Assembly (NCBI GenBank): GCA_033297205.1
Contig: MU859249.1
Span: 1 to 64,000 of the forward strand
Reading direction: 5' to 3'
DNA length: 64,000 nucleotides
DNA from: Pseudoneurospora amorphoporcata
Taxonomy: Eukaryota > Ascomycota > Sordariomycetes > Sordariales > Sordariaceae
How positions within the stretch are numbered: the stretch's first letter is position 1; the number at the start of each line of letters is the position of its first letter. Shown piece by piece: positions 47,516-58,380 of the stretch. The position numbers and the translations under genes are program-made. A model generated the notes under the pieces. That model saw only the letters and a program-made list of their open reading frames with translations. It was not told the origin of the DNA and searched no databases.

Positions 47516-49431
47516 CTCGACGTCGATGTCGTGGAGTGTCGAGTCGAAGCTGAGCGGCAGATGATCCGCAGTGCGACAGAGAACTGACTGCAGGCGCAAT
47601 GCGACAGGAAGGGGCGGCGGCGGGGCGATCTGGGGTTTATAAACGACGGGTAACAAGACGGGCGGGGAAAGACGTGTGTGTGTGTGTATGTGTGTGTGTA
47701 AGGTTAAGGTTGACGGCAGGGAGCCTTGTTCATGTTTAGTCCAGCCCAGACCCAGCCAGCTTCATGAGCTTGAGGTGCTCATCCCATTCTGCGTGCGTCT
47801 CTCTGTCTCTCTTGGACGGCAGCGGGCACGTACTGGCGACTGGAGGATGAAGATGGCTTTGCGTCTTGTTTGTTACACTTGACCGGTGTCTCATATTGCA
47901 ATCCACCCATGGCCGGGTAGCACGCCACCAAATGCCCTCCCATATCATTAATCTGGTGAGAGAGATATCGCCGTAAGACAGTGATGGCGTACGAGGCTGT
48001 GTGGGGGGTTGATTTGATGATAGTACCAGCTTCATTGTTGGTGTTGATGGAACGAGTATGCTGTCTTCAGAGGGCTATGATACCTTGCATCACTGAATGT
48101 GTTGGAGGTGTTAGTGACAAGTGAAAAAGAAGGGGATGGATAGTGTACCTATTGTCCACTGGACTGGAGATCGGAGGACCATGACCGATTTCTGCCAGTG
48201 TTAACCTAGGTAAGGACACTTGAGCGAGAAGACTGCTTGCCGGTCGATGTTGTTGGTGCCGCACTGATTGTCGGTTCGGTGATTGCTTCTGGAAACACAT
48301 GCCGTCTCACTCTCGGACGGGAAGGCAGACATTCTTATCATTGAGTGGCAGGTACATGGTTCCCATCCGGGGAAGGTAAAAAGGTACGGAAAGCCACCTT
48401 GATGCCAAGAGCCCCAGACCGGAAGGTGCCATGTATCCACTTGAGGCCCTCCACTCCACTCTTCACTTCAGCCAAGCCGGGCGCCTTTCTTGTCTCGACT
48501 TCATTCGATCCTTCCCTCATTCACGCTTTCTCCCTAAGACGAACCAAGCCGGGACAAGACAAGTCAAGGACGCGATCAAGCAATGCAGTGGGCTAATAAA
48601 GAGGCAAGAGCAGTCAAGCTTTTGGAAGGCGGGAAGGGAGGAGCAGCCCGATTCGTTCCTTTTCTAACGTTTGTCAGGATGCCCCCAAAACGACGGGAAG
48701 CTCGTCATGTGTGGTACGTACCTTGCAATTCCCCAATTCCATTCTGCCGTACCGCCCCTCCCATTTCTCCCTGTTTCTTTCCGTTCATCGAGACATACGA
48801 CCTTCCCGTTACGTACATGGCGGGCGCTCACTTCAAAAAGGCTGCTTCGCATTGAGGCAAGCAGACAACTTGTGCTGCAATACAACTCAGCTCCGTTCCA
48901 TCGACGAGACCTCACGAGGGTTCTGGAAATCAGTGAGCCATTCAGCTCCTCCTTCGTCCAGGGTTCTGGTTGGGTCAAGTTTTTACATGTGCGTGGGGAG
49001 TTGTCTGGTAGAAGCTACTGATGGTTCTAGAGTTTTAAAGCCTGAGACCAGATTACCTAACCTGAATGTCCGTCTTCTGTGGCTCAGCTTTCTTTTGCCA
49101 TCACCATCCAGATAGATGTGCTAAATCTCGGTCATGAGCTTGGCGACGACATGTCATCGTTCCCTTATCCATACCACCTAGAGCATTGGAGTGTCTTTTG
49201 CTGTCTGCTCCATCACATACATGATCACTTTCAAACACAGCTGTCATGGTAACTCGGCACGGCCAGAAACGAAGCAATTCTCACGCTATGCAGGTAGATA
49301 GATAGATGGCTAGTCTTGGGTATAAACGATTTGACAGGAAAGCAACTGAAGCTGACGGCTGCTGATTACTTCTGCTCTTGGCCACTCGTCAGTCAGCCCA
49401 ACACCACGATGGAGCTCACAGCATCACAGCA
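47516..49431. other. Intergenic region upstream of the permease
   Basis: About 1.9 kb between the permease start and the stop of the WW/FF gene, both on the minus strand. It should contain the permease promoter. A TG run lies at about 47672-47698. No gene is supported. Confidence 0.5.
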
Positions 49432-51309
49432 TCATTCAGCCTTCTCCCCTTCCTCCTTCGGCGCCGGCACTTCCGTCTTTCCCTCCACAGCCAACTGACT
49501 CTGTAACCCCTTCTTATCAACAACCATGGCCCTCTGCAACTCCCTTTCCTCCTCCCTCAGCCTCGCCCTCTCAAACGCCAATTTCTTCTCCTGTCTTCTC
49601 TTCTCCTCCCCCACCCTCCTCTCCCTCTCCTCCAAGGCTTTCTCCCTCTTCCTCCTCTCTTCTCTGGCCTTCCTAAGCACCTCATCCTCCTCTTCCCCCC
49701 CCGCGTCATTTCCAGCCTCAGGAGGCGGCACAAGACCCTGGATATACCCCTCAATAAACTCATCGCGCGTCTTGGCGTCGAGGGAGATATACCGTATATC
49801 CGTAAGGATCTGACTCGGAAGGCTGGCCACTGAGGAGCGGTTATTGAGCTGTCTGAGCGGTACGCTCTCCAGCAACTTCTTCAAGTCGCTCTTGAGCTGC
49901 GACTGCGGTAGTTTCAACCTATTGATATGTTCCCTGTACAACTTTTCCCTTTCCTTGTCGTTAAACGTCCTGTGATGATGCGCCGGCGAATCCTTCATCA
50001 CATCCTCCTTGCGATGTTTCCGCTTGAACTCAGCCCAGTATAACTTTGGTGACGCGTGTTCCTGTAGGAAAGCCAGGTATGGTATCCTCGGGTCTTTCTT
50101 CTCCTCCTTGGCGCGCGCCTCTTTCAGGGCTTGGATCGCCTCGCGCGACCACTCGTCGTAGACTTCCCGGCGCGCGCGCATCGATGTGAGCACCGTGTAC
50201 CGTGGGTCGGAGAAGACGCCCGTCTTGTCGCCTTCGTCGATCAGCTTCTGGAAGGGCGAGTAAGGGTTTATGCGCAAGTCGGAGAGGAGGTCGCGGAAGA
50301 GAAGGCGGGCGTCGGTGTCGGAGAGGGGCTCTTCGTCGACGTTTTCTTCTTGTGCTGCGAAGTCGTATTCTGGGTCGTCGACATCCATGCAGTCGTCGCC
50401 TTCGCCTTCCATCATGGCGAGCTGAGCGGCGAAGTCGTCTTCTGTGAACTCGATCGGCCCCTGGTTTCCGTCTTCGGTGGTGGTGGGCTGGCGCTTGGAA
50501 GGGTGTTCGGGGTCGTCGTCGTGGTGGTCTGCGCCTTCGTCGTCGGTGACTTCTACTTCTTCGTATTCTGAGCTGTCGTAGTCGTGCGTCTCCTCTTGAC
50601 CACCCTGCTGGCCCGAACCCGCCTCCTTCGCCTCCACCTTTTTTTCCTCCTCCTTCTCGTGGCTCTGGTATTTTGGGTCTTCCTCAAGCGGTGGCTCTCC
50701 CGCCGCCTTCCTCCTGATCCGCTCCTTGTCCAACTCTATGACTGCGGGCAAGATCTTTTCCGGAATTCGCCAGTAACTCGCGTTCTTGACCGGGTTGTAG
50801 GCGAATCTCCTCCCATACTTTGTGTATACCAGGAACCATGGCTCGCAGCCGAGGATGGCGACCTTGGCTTTTGGCTTATCCGTGGGCTGTGGTCGCGGTC
50901 TCTGCTGCTGCTGCTGGTTGCCACCTCTTCCTCCTGCTCCAAAGCCCCCTCGCCCGCCGCTCTGAGGCTGATTCTGTTGGGCATACTGCGCCATAAACGC
51001 ATTGGCAACGTGTGGATCGGAGAGGTTTATCGAGGGAACGGTTTGGTGTTGGAGGTAGCTCATGGAGGGGTTCATTGGCGCCGCGGCGAGCGGATGGGCG
51101 CCGGGGACGGGCGAAACGGACGGAGGACCAAACGGAGAAGCGGCGGCGGGAGGAGTAGGGGTCGGGGTAACGCCGGGGCGCTTGTAGGTTGACTCTTTGG
51201 TCGCGGCATTGTAGTAGTAGGTGTGCCCGGTGGGCGCTTTGTGTTCGGTCCAGCCTGGTGGGAGAGGAGGGAGAGCACCGGGGGAGGGTTTGTATGTGGA
51301 TCGTAGCAT
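49432..51309 (-). CDS. WW- and FF-domain protein (Urn1/Dre4-like, probable pre-mRNA splicing factor)
   Basis: A single-exon gene of 625 residues. The ATG at 51309 is chosen because the open frame extends upstream only to a TTG. A WW domain lies at about 14-45 (LPPGWTEH ... GHTYYYN ... STYKRP; the second Trp is replaced by Tyr) and a second WW-like unit at about 157-183 (PWFLVYTKYGRRFAYN ... YWRIP). A Gln/Gly-rich linker separates them. An acidic stretch follows and an FF domain near 330-390 (LFRDLLSDLRINPYSPF ... DPRY), then a Lys/Glu-rich coiled coil. WW plus FF proteins such as yeast Urn1, fission yeast Dre4 and animal TCERG1/PRPF40 link the spliceosome to RNA polymerase II. The nuclear role here is inferred from that family. 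Confidence 0.85.
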   Translation of the reverse strand: MLRSTYKPSPGALPPLPPGWTEHKAPTGHTYYYNAATKESTYKRPGVTPTPTPPAAASPFGPPSVSPVPGAHPLAAAPMNPSMSYLQHQTVPSINLSDPHVANAFMAQYAQQNQPQSGGRGGFGAGGRGGNQQQQQRPRPQPTDKPKAKVAILGCEPWFLVYTKYGRRFAYNPVKNASYWRIPEKILPAVIELDKERIRRKAAGEPPLEEDPKYQSHEKEEEKKVEAKEAGSGQQGGQEETHDYDSSEYEEVEVTDDEGADHHDDDPEHPSKRQPTTTEDGNQGPIEFTEDDFAAQLAMMEGEGDDCMDVDDPEYDFAAQEENVDEEPLSDTDARLLFRDLLSDLRINPYSPFQKLIDEGDKTGVFSDPRYTVLTSMRARREVYDEWSREAIQALKEARAKEEKKDPRIPYLAFLQEHASPKLYWAEFKRKHRKEDVMKDSPAHHHRTFNDKEREKLYREHINRLKLPQSQLKSDLKKLLESVPLRQLNNRSSVASLPSQILTDIRYISLDAKTRDEFIEGYIQGLVPPPEAGNDAGGEEEDEVLRKAREERRKREKALEERERRVGEEKRRQEKKLAFERARLREEERELQRAMVVDKKGLQSQLAVEGKTEVPAPKEEGEKAE

Positions 51310-51618
51310 TGCGGTCGTAGTCAATGGTGAGGCGCGAGTTTGTTGGTTGGCAGAACAATAGCTGAAGAGGAGGGGGGGATGGAAAGATGGGAAGATGGAA
51401 TTCGCAAGGCTGACGAACCTGGAGCTGCAAGTGCTGTAATGGTGGAGACTGCCGTTCAGTGGGGAAGGCGGTCGCGTTCAGGGATCAGAAAAATAGGCGA
51501 AGCCTTGCGGCAGGCAAGTCAACGCAGGAAGGGGCAGGCACTGACATAGAAAACTTTTTATGGCGTCAGCACTATGACCTTGATAGAAATTTGCTTCAAA
51601 CAATTTCTCATTAATCAC

Positions 51619-51690
51619 GGTCCGCTGGCTCAATGGCAGAGCGTCTGACTACGAATCAGGAGGTTCCAGGTTCGACCCCTGGGTGGATCG
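51619..51690 (+). tRNA. tRNA-Arg (anticodon ACG)
   Basis: A 72-nt intron-less cloverleaf. The acceptor stem pairs GGTCCGC with GTGGATC (two G-T pairs), the D arm contains GCTC AATGGCA GAGC, the anticodon loop is CTACGAA with anticodon ACG, and the T arm is CCAGG TTCGACC CCTGG. The discriminator base is G and CCA is not encoded. The A34 would be modified to inosine to read CGU/CGC/CGA. A T5 run at 51695-51699 is the likely RNA polymerase III terminator. It lies between the WW/FF and methyltransferase genes, in opposite orientation to both. Confidence 0.93.
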
Positions 51691-51694
51691 CTTC

Positions 51695-51699
51695 TTTTT
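51695..51699 (+). terminator. RNA polymerase III terminator of the tRNA gene
   Basis: A run of five T residues on the sense strand begins five bases after the tRNA 3' end, the usual Pol III stop signal. Confidence 0.75.
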
Positions 51700-51816
51700 G
51701 ACATTTTCTCAATTTGTTTCTTCTCTTTTTGTCCCCTGGTCTTTTCACTTCAATCTCGATGGCCTTCTTCCTTCAGCTTCGCCTGCAACGATCCCCATCC
51801 TTTTTGGATATCCGAC

Positions 51817-53147
51817 CTACATCACACTTGGGCCACCGTACCCAACCGCCGGTGGTTTCTGCCCGTACCAGAAATACATTATCACATAGCCGTGAATCTT
51901 GCTATCACCCATTGCTTTCTTGCATCCCTCCTGTAGCTCTTTTATCTCATCCTCATCAAAACACTTCCTCATTGCCGGAGTTGCCATGATAGCGGGGACC
52001 AGCCCTTCTGTTGCTGCCTTCATCAGGTTTCCAAGATTCTTCATCCTCCTAAAATCGTATCTTGTCAGCTTCAATATTCTCTTGTTCCCATCGGTATTTA
52101 TTTCTGGGGATAGGAAAAGGAGGCTTACTCATGTCTAGGCCATGGACCTAGTGGCACCCTGAACCGTCTACACGTCACGTTGACGAAGCCGGCTTCTTTC
52201 ATCATGCCTCCTATCTGAGGAGTGATGCGGTAGTCGGTGCCTGCGTGGGCCCAGGCTATGTTTGCTAGGTCCATGAACTGCCCAGGTAGATAACCCTCCT
52301 TCGCGGGAATGGAGTTGTCGTCAGACTTGATTTGGGGGTGGAGGTCCTGCGTTTCGATCCAGCCGCCTTGATTTAGATGACTTTTTTTTTTTTTTTTTTG
52401 GCCTTGTGTTAGCCTTTTCTTCTGTGAGAGCGGGACTGGAGCTGAGAAGGAGACTCACTCGAAACATTTCCGGATTATTCCAGTCGGGTCGGCTACCATG
52501 GGAAGTAGATGTCTCGCATGGACAAAGTCGTAATCATGCCCCTCCGTCTCAAAGAAGTTCTCCTCCTCATCCTCCACATCATCAATCCACCACTCCACAT
52601 TCTCCGGACTCATCACCGGTTGAATCGGGCTCAGGTCTACCCCCACCACCTTGGCAAACTGGAACTTGTCGGCGACTTCCACCGTCCATTTGCCTGTTCC
52701 GCAGCCGAGATCCAGGATCTTGTTCAGGTTGTCGCCTATGGGGGCCAAGAAGTGGCGGCCGTAGGTGAGGTCTAGCGCTACAAGATGGAGAAGGTCCTCC
52801 CGGTCCTGTTCAGGAGGATCGTTGGGAAGGATGTAGCTGCAGGCGGACTGGAAGCCGTGGTAGCGACGGCCATAGGGGGAAATGTGGTGGTGGTAGAAGG
52901 CCGGGGTAAGGGAGATATGGGAATCATCCGAGGCTGTGGAGGCATTGTCATGGTCGTCGGAGGTGGTGTCTTGTGCTTCTATTTGGGGGATGTGATGCGG
53001 TTCGTCAAAGTGGATGAGTTCGTAGTCTGAGTCTGTTGAGACGATGCTTAGTCGGCGGAGGGAGTCGGCCGTGGGTTGAGTATCAGAGCCCTTGACCGGG
53101 TTATGATGGATGAGGATCAAGTCGCTGAACTTTGATGGGAGAGGCAT
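51817..53147 (-). CDS. LaeA-like SAM-dependent methyltransferase
   Basis: Exons 53147-52459, 52380-52129 and 52048-51817 (minus strand) give 390 residues. Joins restore RKCFDHLNQGGWIE and PRHERMKNL. The class-I methyltransferase fold is shown by motif I LDLGCGTGKW (145-154), GVDLSPIQP, YDFVHARHL and the GGWIETQD motif typical of LaeA-like proteins. The N-terminal 90 residues are acidic and Ser/Thr-rich. Members range from true LaeA regulators to uncharacterised methyltransferases; the substrate is unknown and this is probably a paralogue rather than LaeA itself. The second intron's 3' end is unusual for having 18 A residues immediately before the AG acceptor (see findings). It is divergent from the Gfd2-like gene. 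Confidence 0.87.
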
Positions 53148-54445
53148 GTTGGCGGTGGTCCAGGATGAATTTCAGTCTCGTTAGTTGGAAAAGATGAGGA
53201 CAGGGGAGTGAAGAGGCACTTGATCTCTAAGGAAGAGATCCTGGCTGAGGACAGTAGATATATGCTGCCCCTCGCAAACAGACAAAGACAATGGCTAGCC
53301 TTCCAGTGATCATCATCAAGGGTGGCGTAGGTACCTTTAGCGTCCGCACTGTCTCGTCTACATGGTGACATGGAAAAAGGTCCTTTGAGGCTTCGTGGCT
53401 TCCAACGAACGGTACAAGGTGAGAAACAAATGTCCCGGGCCGCGGCACCTCGGGGGCAGTAGTGCAACCTTTAGACGACCGACTAGTTTCGGGCCGCGGG
53501 CATGCTTCAGGCTCGTTATCAGGACTCGTGATGACCTGGATGGATGGGTTCCAGAAAAGGTGGAAATGTCTCACTTAAGCCTCCACGACAGTCCGCCACC
53601 GCTGCCATTGTCTCGGCTGGACAAGCAAAAAAAACGTTGAGGAAAAAGATGGCGGGCGGGTGGGCGGTGGGACATGCTGTGCCATACCGGCCATGATGGT
53701 CAAGTCCAGACGCAAACTACAGGTAACTATCGACGATATGCAAATCGGTCACATTGTGAGGTCTTGTGCGAATACGGAACCATGTGGATGGTGGTGAAGG
53801 GTCGGTCTGCCATCATGTGCAGATGACCCAGTGCTTAGTTTGGTTGTTGGTCAGAAATATTGGAAAAGAGCAGTTGGTTTTGCCCGCTTTGCTGTATGTG
53901 TTACCGGTCTGGTGATATCTCGGATTGTTGTGTCTTTTGAGGCCACATTGCGAGATGATAGATGTCGTCCGAGACTCCTCAGTCCGATGCAGCAATGCAG
54001 TGAGCTAGTGATTTGCAAGGAAAACGAAAAAGAAATGTCAAGGCCAACAAGCGGCAGAATTCGTCCACTAAGGTTAGCGCAGTGGGCCCTGTAGGAAATG
54101 TGCCAAGGGCGTTGTACAGAATAGGGCTGATGTAGTAGGGCGGCACTCACTGCAAAATTCCCAAGGATTCGTCGGGCTGGAGACAGCACCCCACAATCTC
54201 GACAACCTCACTCTCTCAACGCTGGTGTTCAACCTTGGACTTATATACCCAACTCATTTCACATTCCTTTGTGACTTTTTTATGATTCTCATTCTGTACA
54301 GATTCGGTCAGCACCCACGCCTGGCCTCAACGCCCCATCAGCTCACCCCTCATCCATGGATTTGCCAGTCGAATAGCATCTCGAGTCCGATCACCGTTAG
54401 CGGCACAACCAAACACCCACCACACCCTCACCAAAAGCGCCACAA
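53148..54445. other. Divergent promoter region between methyltransferase and Gfd2-like genes
   Basis: About 1.3 kb separating two divergent genes. No supportable gene or repeat is seen. Confidence 0.5.
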
Positions 54446-56008
54446 ATGTCACTTGATTCGCTTGCCCTATCCGAATTAGACGCCGACCCCCAATCCCGTG
54501 CACAAGCGCCACATTGCACATGCACACCGTACCGTGCGCCATCGTCCACGACATGTCTCGATAGTCCGGCACAATCTCCAGGCTTATCATCCACCAAGAA
54601 GATCACAACCATCAATCATCTGCGGTCTCTGGTGCCTCACTCCTACTGCGTTGGCATCGATGTGGAAGGCATCGAGGGGATAGCCCAGGGTGTCACCTCA
54701 GTCGGCATCTCCGTCCTGCCACCCGTCTTCTCCTCCCTCTCCACGGCACCCGAGTCAGACGATGATGGCTCATGGCCATGGCCCTTCCCAGACCACCACC
54801 AAGGGCAAATCGACCTCGACACCATGGCCTCCCACTACCGTCTGCAGTCTTACTGCTTTGCCATTCTTGGCCGTGAGCGTGCCCGGTCTTACGAGCATTT
54901 CCATTACGGCGAGGTGGTCCACCATCCCATCACCCACCTCCAATCCGCCGTCATCTCAGTATTGCGGTCCGTTCGCCTCCATAACCCCACGGCCCCTATC
55001 ATCCTCATCGGTTTCGACATGGAGCTCGAACACCGTGTCATCGACTCCGTCTTCCCTTTGTTGGGAGACCATGTTACGCACTGGTGTGATATTTCGCACA
55101 CCGGCCTTGCGGATGCGAGATGGCAAGACAAAAAAGACGCTCACAAGACGCACCTCAAGATCTCACTGAGGGATACGATGCTGGCCCTCAACTTCCGGCG
55201 TAACCATGGGATCCAGCCCCGGGCGAGGCACCACTCGGCCGGTATGGACGCTGTGCGCACGCTGGGGACGACGCTTGCGCTGCTGGCGAGGGCGCCAGAG
55301 GCAGGGGGCTTGGTGGTCAAAAGGTATACGTGGGAAGAGCACGGGAATAGGAAGTTGTGGGAATGGGTGCCGAGGCCGGCAGACAAGTTTCCTTGGACTG
55401 TGAAAATCGTACCTGTGTTGACAGATGGCCGGACCGGAAAGGCGCACCTGCCCGAGTCCCTAAGCAGACCAGCACGGCTGTTCAATTTCGTAACCAGAAA
55501 CTTTGGGGAACCAAAGGCCGTAGCCGTCTGTCCCCCTGCTAGGTCAGGGCCGCTCAAGACTCACGGTTGGGTGAGTCTACACAGCGAGAAAGAGATGGAG
55601 AGGTTTGTGAGAGACTGGGATGGGAACATGGTTGTTGATAGGGTTATGTTCAAGGTCGGGGAGAGACCGCCTCCTGAGAAACCTCCCAAGACCTCACTTA
55701 AGCACCTGAAGGCCGCCGAATCCAGCCTAGATAAAATGGAAGAAAGAGCCAAGTCGTCGATGGCAGACGCGCAACAAGATGAGGAGGAGGAAGAGCACGA
55801 TTCGTCGCTCTCAGAGGAATTGGCCTCCCTGGAGCTTGATGATACTGCAGAGGTAGGTAGCGTGCTAGATTCCTTGTTCCAATCGGACGGTCATGACAGT
55901 TATTCCCGTGATCCATGTCGTACTGTTGTTCCATTGAAACCGACCGGGAGAGAAGCTCGATTGCCTCGACGATGGTCTTGCGAGACACAAACAACTATTT
56001 CGAAGTAA
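54446..56008 (+). CDS. Gfd2/YDR514C-like protein with RNase-H-like fold
   Basis: A single-exon gene of 520 residues. After about 65 Ser/Thr/Pro-rich residues comes an exonuclease/RNase-H-like domain: YCVGIDVEGI (first acidic pair), SVGISVLPP, a region ending IILIGFDMELEHR, then HWCDISHTGLAD and a HSAGMDAVRT motif that fits the last acidic position of DEDD-type folds. This matches the fungal Gfd2/YDR514C C-terminal family, whose nuclease activity is unproven. The last 130 residues are Glu/Asp-rich and probably disordered. The spacing of acidic residues suggests but does not prove an active nuclease. No intron is needed; the start ATG has context CAAATGTC. Confidence 0.65.
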   Translation: MSLDSLALSELDADPQSRAQAPHCTCTPYRAPSSTTCLDSPAQSPGLSSTKKITTINHLRSLVPHSYCVGIDVEGIEGIAQGVTSVGISVLPPVFSSLSTAPESDDDGSWPWPFPDHHQGQIDLDTMASHYRLQSYCFAILGRERARSYEHFHYGEVVHHPITHLQSAVISVLRSVRLHNPTAPIILIGFDMELEHRVIDSVFPLLGDHVTHWCDISHTGLADARWQDKKDAHKTHLKISLRDTMLALNFRRNHGIQPRARHHSAGMDAVRTLGTTLALLARAPEAGGLVVKRYTWEEHGNRKLWEWVPRPADKFPWTVKIVPVLTDGRTGKAHLPESLSRPARLFNFVTRNFGEPKAVAVCPPARSGPLKTHGWVSLHSEKEMERFVRDWDGNMVVDRVMFKVGERPPPEKPPKTSLKHLKAAESSLDKMEERAKSSMADAQQDEEEEEHDSSLSEELASLELDDTAEVGSVLDSLFQSDGHDSYSRDPCRTVVPLKPTGREARLPRRWSCETQTTISK

Positions 56009-56599
56009 TAAATCAAGCGATTAGGAAACGGCCAGATGGATTTACTTCATTAACCTCGGTCAGCCCCCGGTGAATGCCCTCCACTATCGAATATATGTAT
56101 CGCTACAACCTGACGAGCATACACCCCGGCCTCCTTCGGCTGTAGTGTTGTGGTTGCGTAACGGACTTGTACAAAGAGACACACGGAGACCACGAAACAG
56201 AAACCAGACAGAAACAACCTGATCACCTGACAAGCCGACAGGGAACGATGACTAGGATGCAATGACGTCTCGAACGAGTCGATCGACGGTGCCTCGGCGC
56301 CACCTGGGGGAGCCAATGAGTGGACAACATCAATGATGTAGATGGACCCCGAATCCTACCTTACTGTTAGACCAACGCCAGCTTGGAGTTCGGGGGAGGA
56401 TACTGGATATCTCATTACGATCAACTCCTCCCCAAGAATGATCTCCGCACCAACCTCCTCATCTTGACCGGTTGACCCTTCAATCCCTCAGGTAGCACGG
56501 ATATAAACATAAAATCCCCCCCGTGCTTCATCTCGAGCCAAAACAACACTGAACCTCACCACCAAGCATCACAAACAACAACCATACGACAGCATCAAG
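56009..56599. other. Intergenic region upstream of the lactonase gene
   Basis: About 590 bases containing the 3' flank of the Gfd2-like gene and the promoter of the lactonase gene, with a TATA-like AAACATAAAAT near 56505 and a CA-rich leader before the start. Nothing else is recognised. Confidence 0.5.
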
Positions 56600-57808
56600 A
56601 TGGCTCCCACTCCAAACCTCAACATCCCCCCCTCCCCCGCCACCGTCTCAGTATCCATCATAAACTCAACAGGCACCCTTCACGGCGTGCCTGCCAAGTC
56701 CTTCGTCGCCCCTCCCCAACCCGGCCACGACTGGCTCGCAGTCCCCATGTTCGCCTTCCTAATCCAGCACCCATCCACCGGCCGCTCTCTCATGTTCGAC
56801 CTCGGCATGCGCAAAGACATCCAAAACATGCCCCCCGCGCTCCTCCGTCACTTTCCCGAAATTGGCTGGACGTTGTCAGCCGAAAAGAACGTAGCCGACA
56901 TCCTGCAAGAAAACAACTTTGACGTGTCCAAAATCGAAGCAGTAGTCTGGTCCCATTACCACTTCGATCACACAGGCGACATCACCACCATCGGCCCTCA
57001 GGCAGCGCTGATCGTCGGGCCGGGCTTCAAGAAGGGTTTACTACCTGGATACCCAGCCAACCCGGACGCACCCATCTTGGAAGCGGATTACAAAGACCGC
57101 GAACTAATCGAAGTGGACTTCACCTCGGCGGCATCAGACGGCAAAGACTGGAAGCGCCTGACCATCGGCCGGTTCCCAGCCGTCGACTACTTCGGCGACG
57201 GCTCCTTCTACCTCCTTGACGCCCCCGGCCACGCCATCGGGCACATGTGCAGTCTCGCGCGCGTCACGTCTCAGCAAAACGACGGATACGACAGCTTCGT
57301 CTGCCTAGGCGGCGACGCGGTGCACCACGTCGGCGAGATCCGGCCCTCGCAATTTAAGCCTTTGCCCGAGGAAATCTCGCCCAACCCGTTCCTCCCTCTC
57401 TCGGCCAAGAACACATGCGAGAGTAAATGCCCCGGCGCGGCACTCCAGAAGCTTCTGCCCAAGCCCGAGTTACCGACAAGAAGCTTCTACGAAGCCGCGC
57501 GGGGAGAGGCATGGCACCATGATGTCGAGCAGACGATCGACACGGCGGGCAAGTTGCAGGAGCCGGACGCGCTGGATAATGTGTTTGTGGCGATTGCGCA
57601 TGACGAGTCGTTGCTGGACGTGGTTGATTTTTATCCGCATGGTACCATGAATGAGTTTGTGAAGAAGGGGTGGGTGCAAAAGGGCCATTGGAGGTTCTTG
57701 AGGGATTTCAGGGATGGGTTGACGAGCAAGGAGGATAAGGGTGGTGTTGAGACGGTCGAGTGGCCGCATAATAGGACTTGGGGACGCGTTGAGAAGAAGG
57801 CGGCTTAG
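56600..57808 (+). CDS. Metallo-beta-lactamase-fold lactonase (AHL-lactonase-like)
   Basis: A single-exon gene of 402 residues. The metal-binding motif HxHxDH is present as His119, His121, Asp123 and His124 in WSHYHFDHTGD. Downstream are an LLDAPGHAIGHM segment (third metal histidine) and CLGGDAVHH (bridging aspartate), the order seen in N-acyl-homoserine-lactone lactonases and related fungal hydrolases. The family hydrolyses lactone or ester rings with two zinc ions; here the natural substrate is unknown and could be a fungal metabolite or a bacterial signal. There is no signal peptide, so it is probably cytosolic. It has no obvious biosynthetic neighbours. The start lies in a good CAAGATGGC context. 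Confidence 0.85.
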   Translation: MAPTPNLNIPPSPATVSVSIINSTGTLHGVPAKSFVAPPQPGHDWLAVPMFAFLIQHPSTGRSLMFDLGMRKDIQNMPPALLRHFPEIGWTLSAEKNVADILQENNFDVSKIEAVVWSHYHFDHTGDITTIGPQAALIVGPGFKKGLLPGYPANPDAPILEADYKDRELIEVDFTSAASDGKDWKRLTIGRFPAVDYFGDGSFYLLDAPGHAIGHMCSLARVTSQQNDGYDSFVCLGGDAVHHVGEIRPSQFKPLPEEISPNPFLPLSAKNTCESKCPGAALQKLLPKPELPTRSFYEAARGEAWHHDVEQTIDTAGKLQEPDALDNVFVAIAHDESLLDVVDFYPHGTMNEFVKKGWVQKGHWRFLRDFRDGLTSKEDKGGVETVEWPHNRTWGRVEKKAA

Positions 57809-58380
57809 ATGTTATGTAAACAATTTTGTGTGTAATACCGATAGCTAATAGAGCATGTCGTAGGGGCGGCGGCGTTGCCCTCCCATGTGGAAATCGGGTT
57901 AGGCGTTCCGGCATATTGTTGGAGGTTGCGAAAATCGAAAAACTTGTGTTGGCGACAAGAATGAAGTTCGAGAGGAAGGAGCTTGCGCAATCCAAGGTTG
58001 ATATATTGGGGTATCAAGTTTGTATGGAACACACCAAAGCCAATGTGAAATGGATCGTTACCTTGGCGTGGTTGGCCCAGGCAGTCCTTGCCGTCCTCTT
58101 CGTCTTAACCACTCATCAGAAGAACGGGTGTGAGGTGATGCCATGTCTGCCGAACGGGTGTGAGGTGATGCCATGTCTGCCGAACGGGTTGATGCGGTGA
58201 TGAGATATCGTCCCCGGCCCCAATGCTGCTCTGTACAGACACGTCACCTGTCTTTGTCTGGTGATGAGTTGGATTAACCAATGTTCTTGCCGTATGACAC
58301 GGCTCTTCCCTTCGGTATCCCGACAGAATTATCTGACCATCTCAAAGGCGCGACGGGCTATTATCCCAGCCATGGCATAC
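57809..58380. other. Convergent intergenic region with a 30-bp tandem repeat
   Basis: About 570 bases between convergent genes, with no supportable gene. A 124-codon open frame (57826-58200) contains the tandem repeat but has no other protein-like signature. Confidence 0.45.
58122..58181. repeat. Perfect 30-bp tandem repeat, two copies
   Basis: The unit 58122-58151 is repeated exactly at 58152-58181, followed by the first eight bases of a third copy. The length is a multiple of three, so it keeps the frame of a doubtful open frame (NGCEVMPCLP twice). It suggests a recent slippage or duplication event. Confidence 0.9.

Noticed and set aside
58328..58336. A GATA-like TTATCTGAC downstream of the lactonase gene
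   Set aside because: It differs by one base from the SRE consensus and lies in a convergent intergenic region with no iron-related gene.
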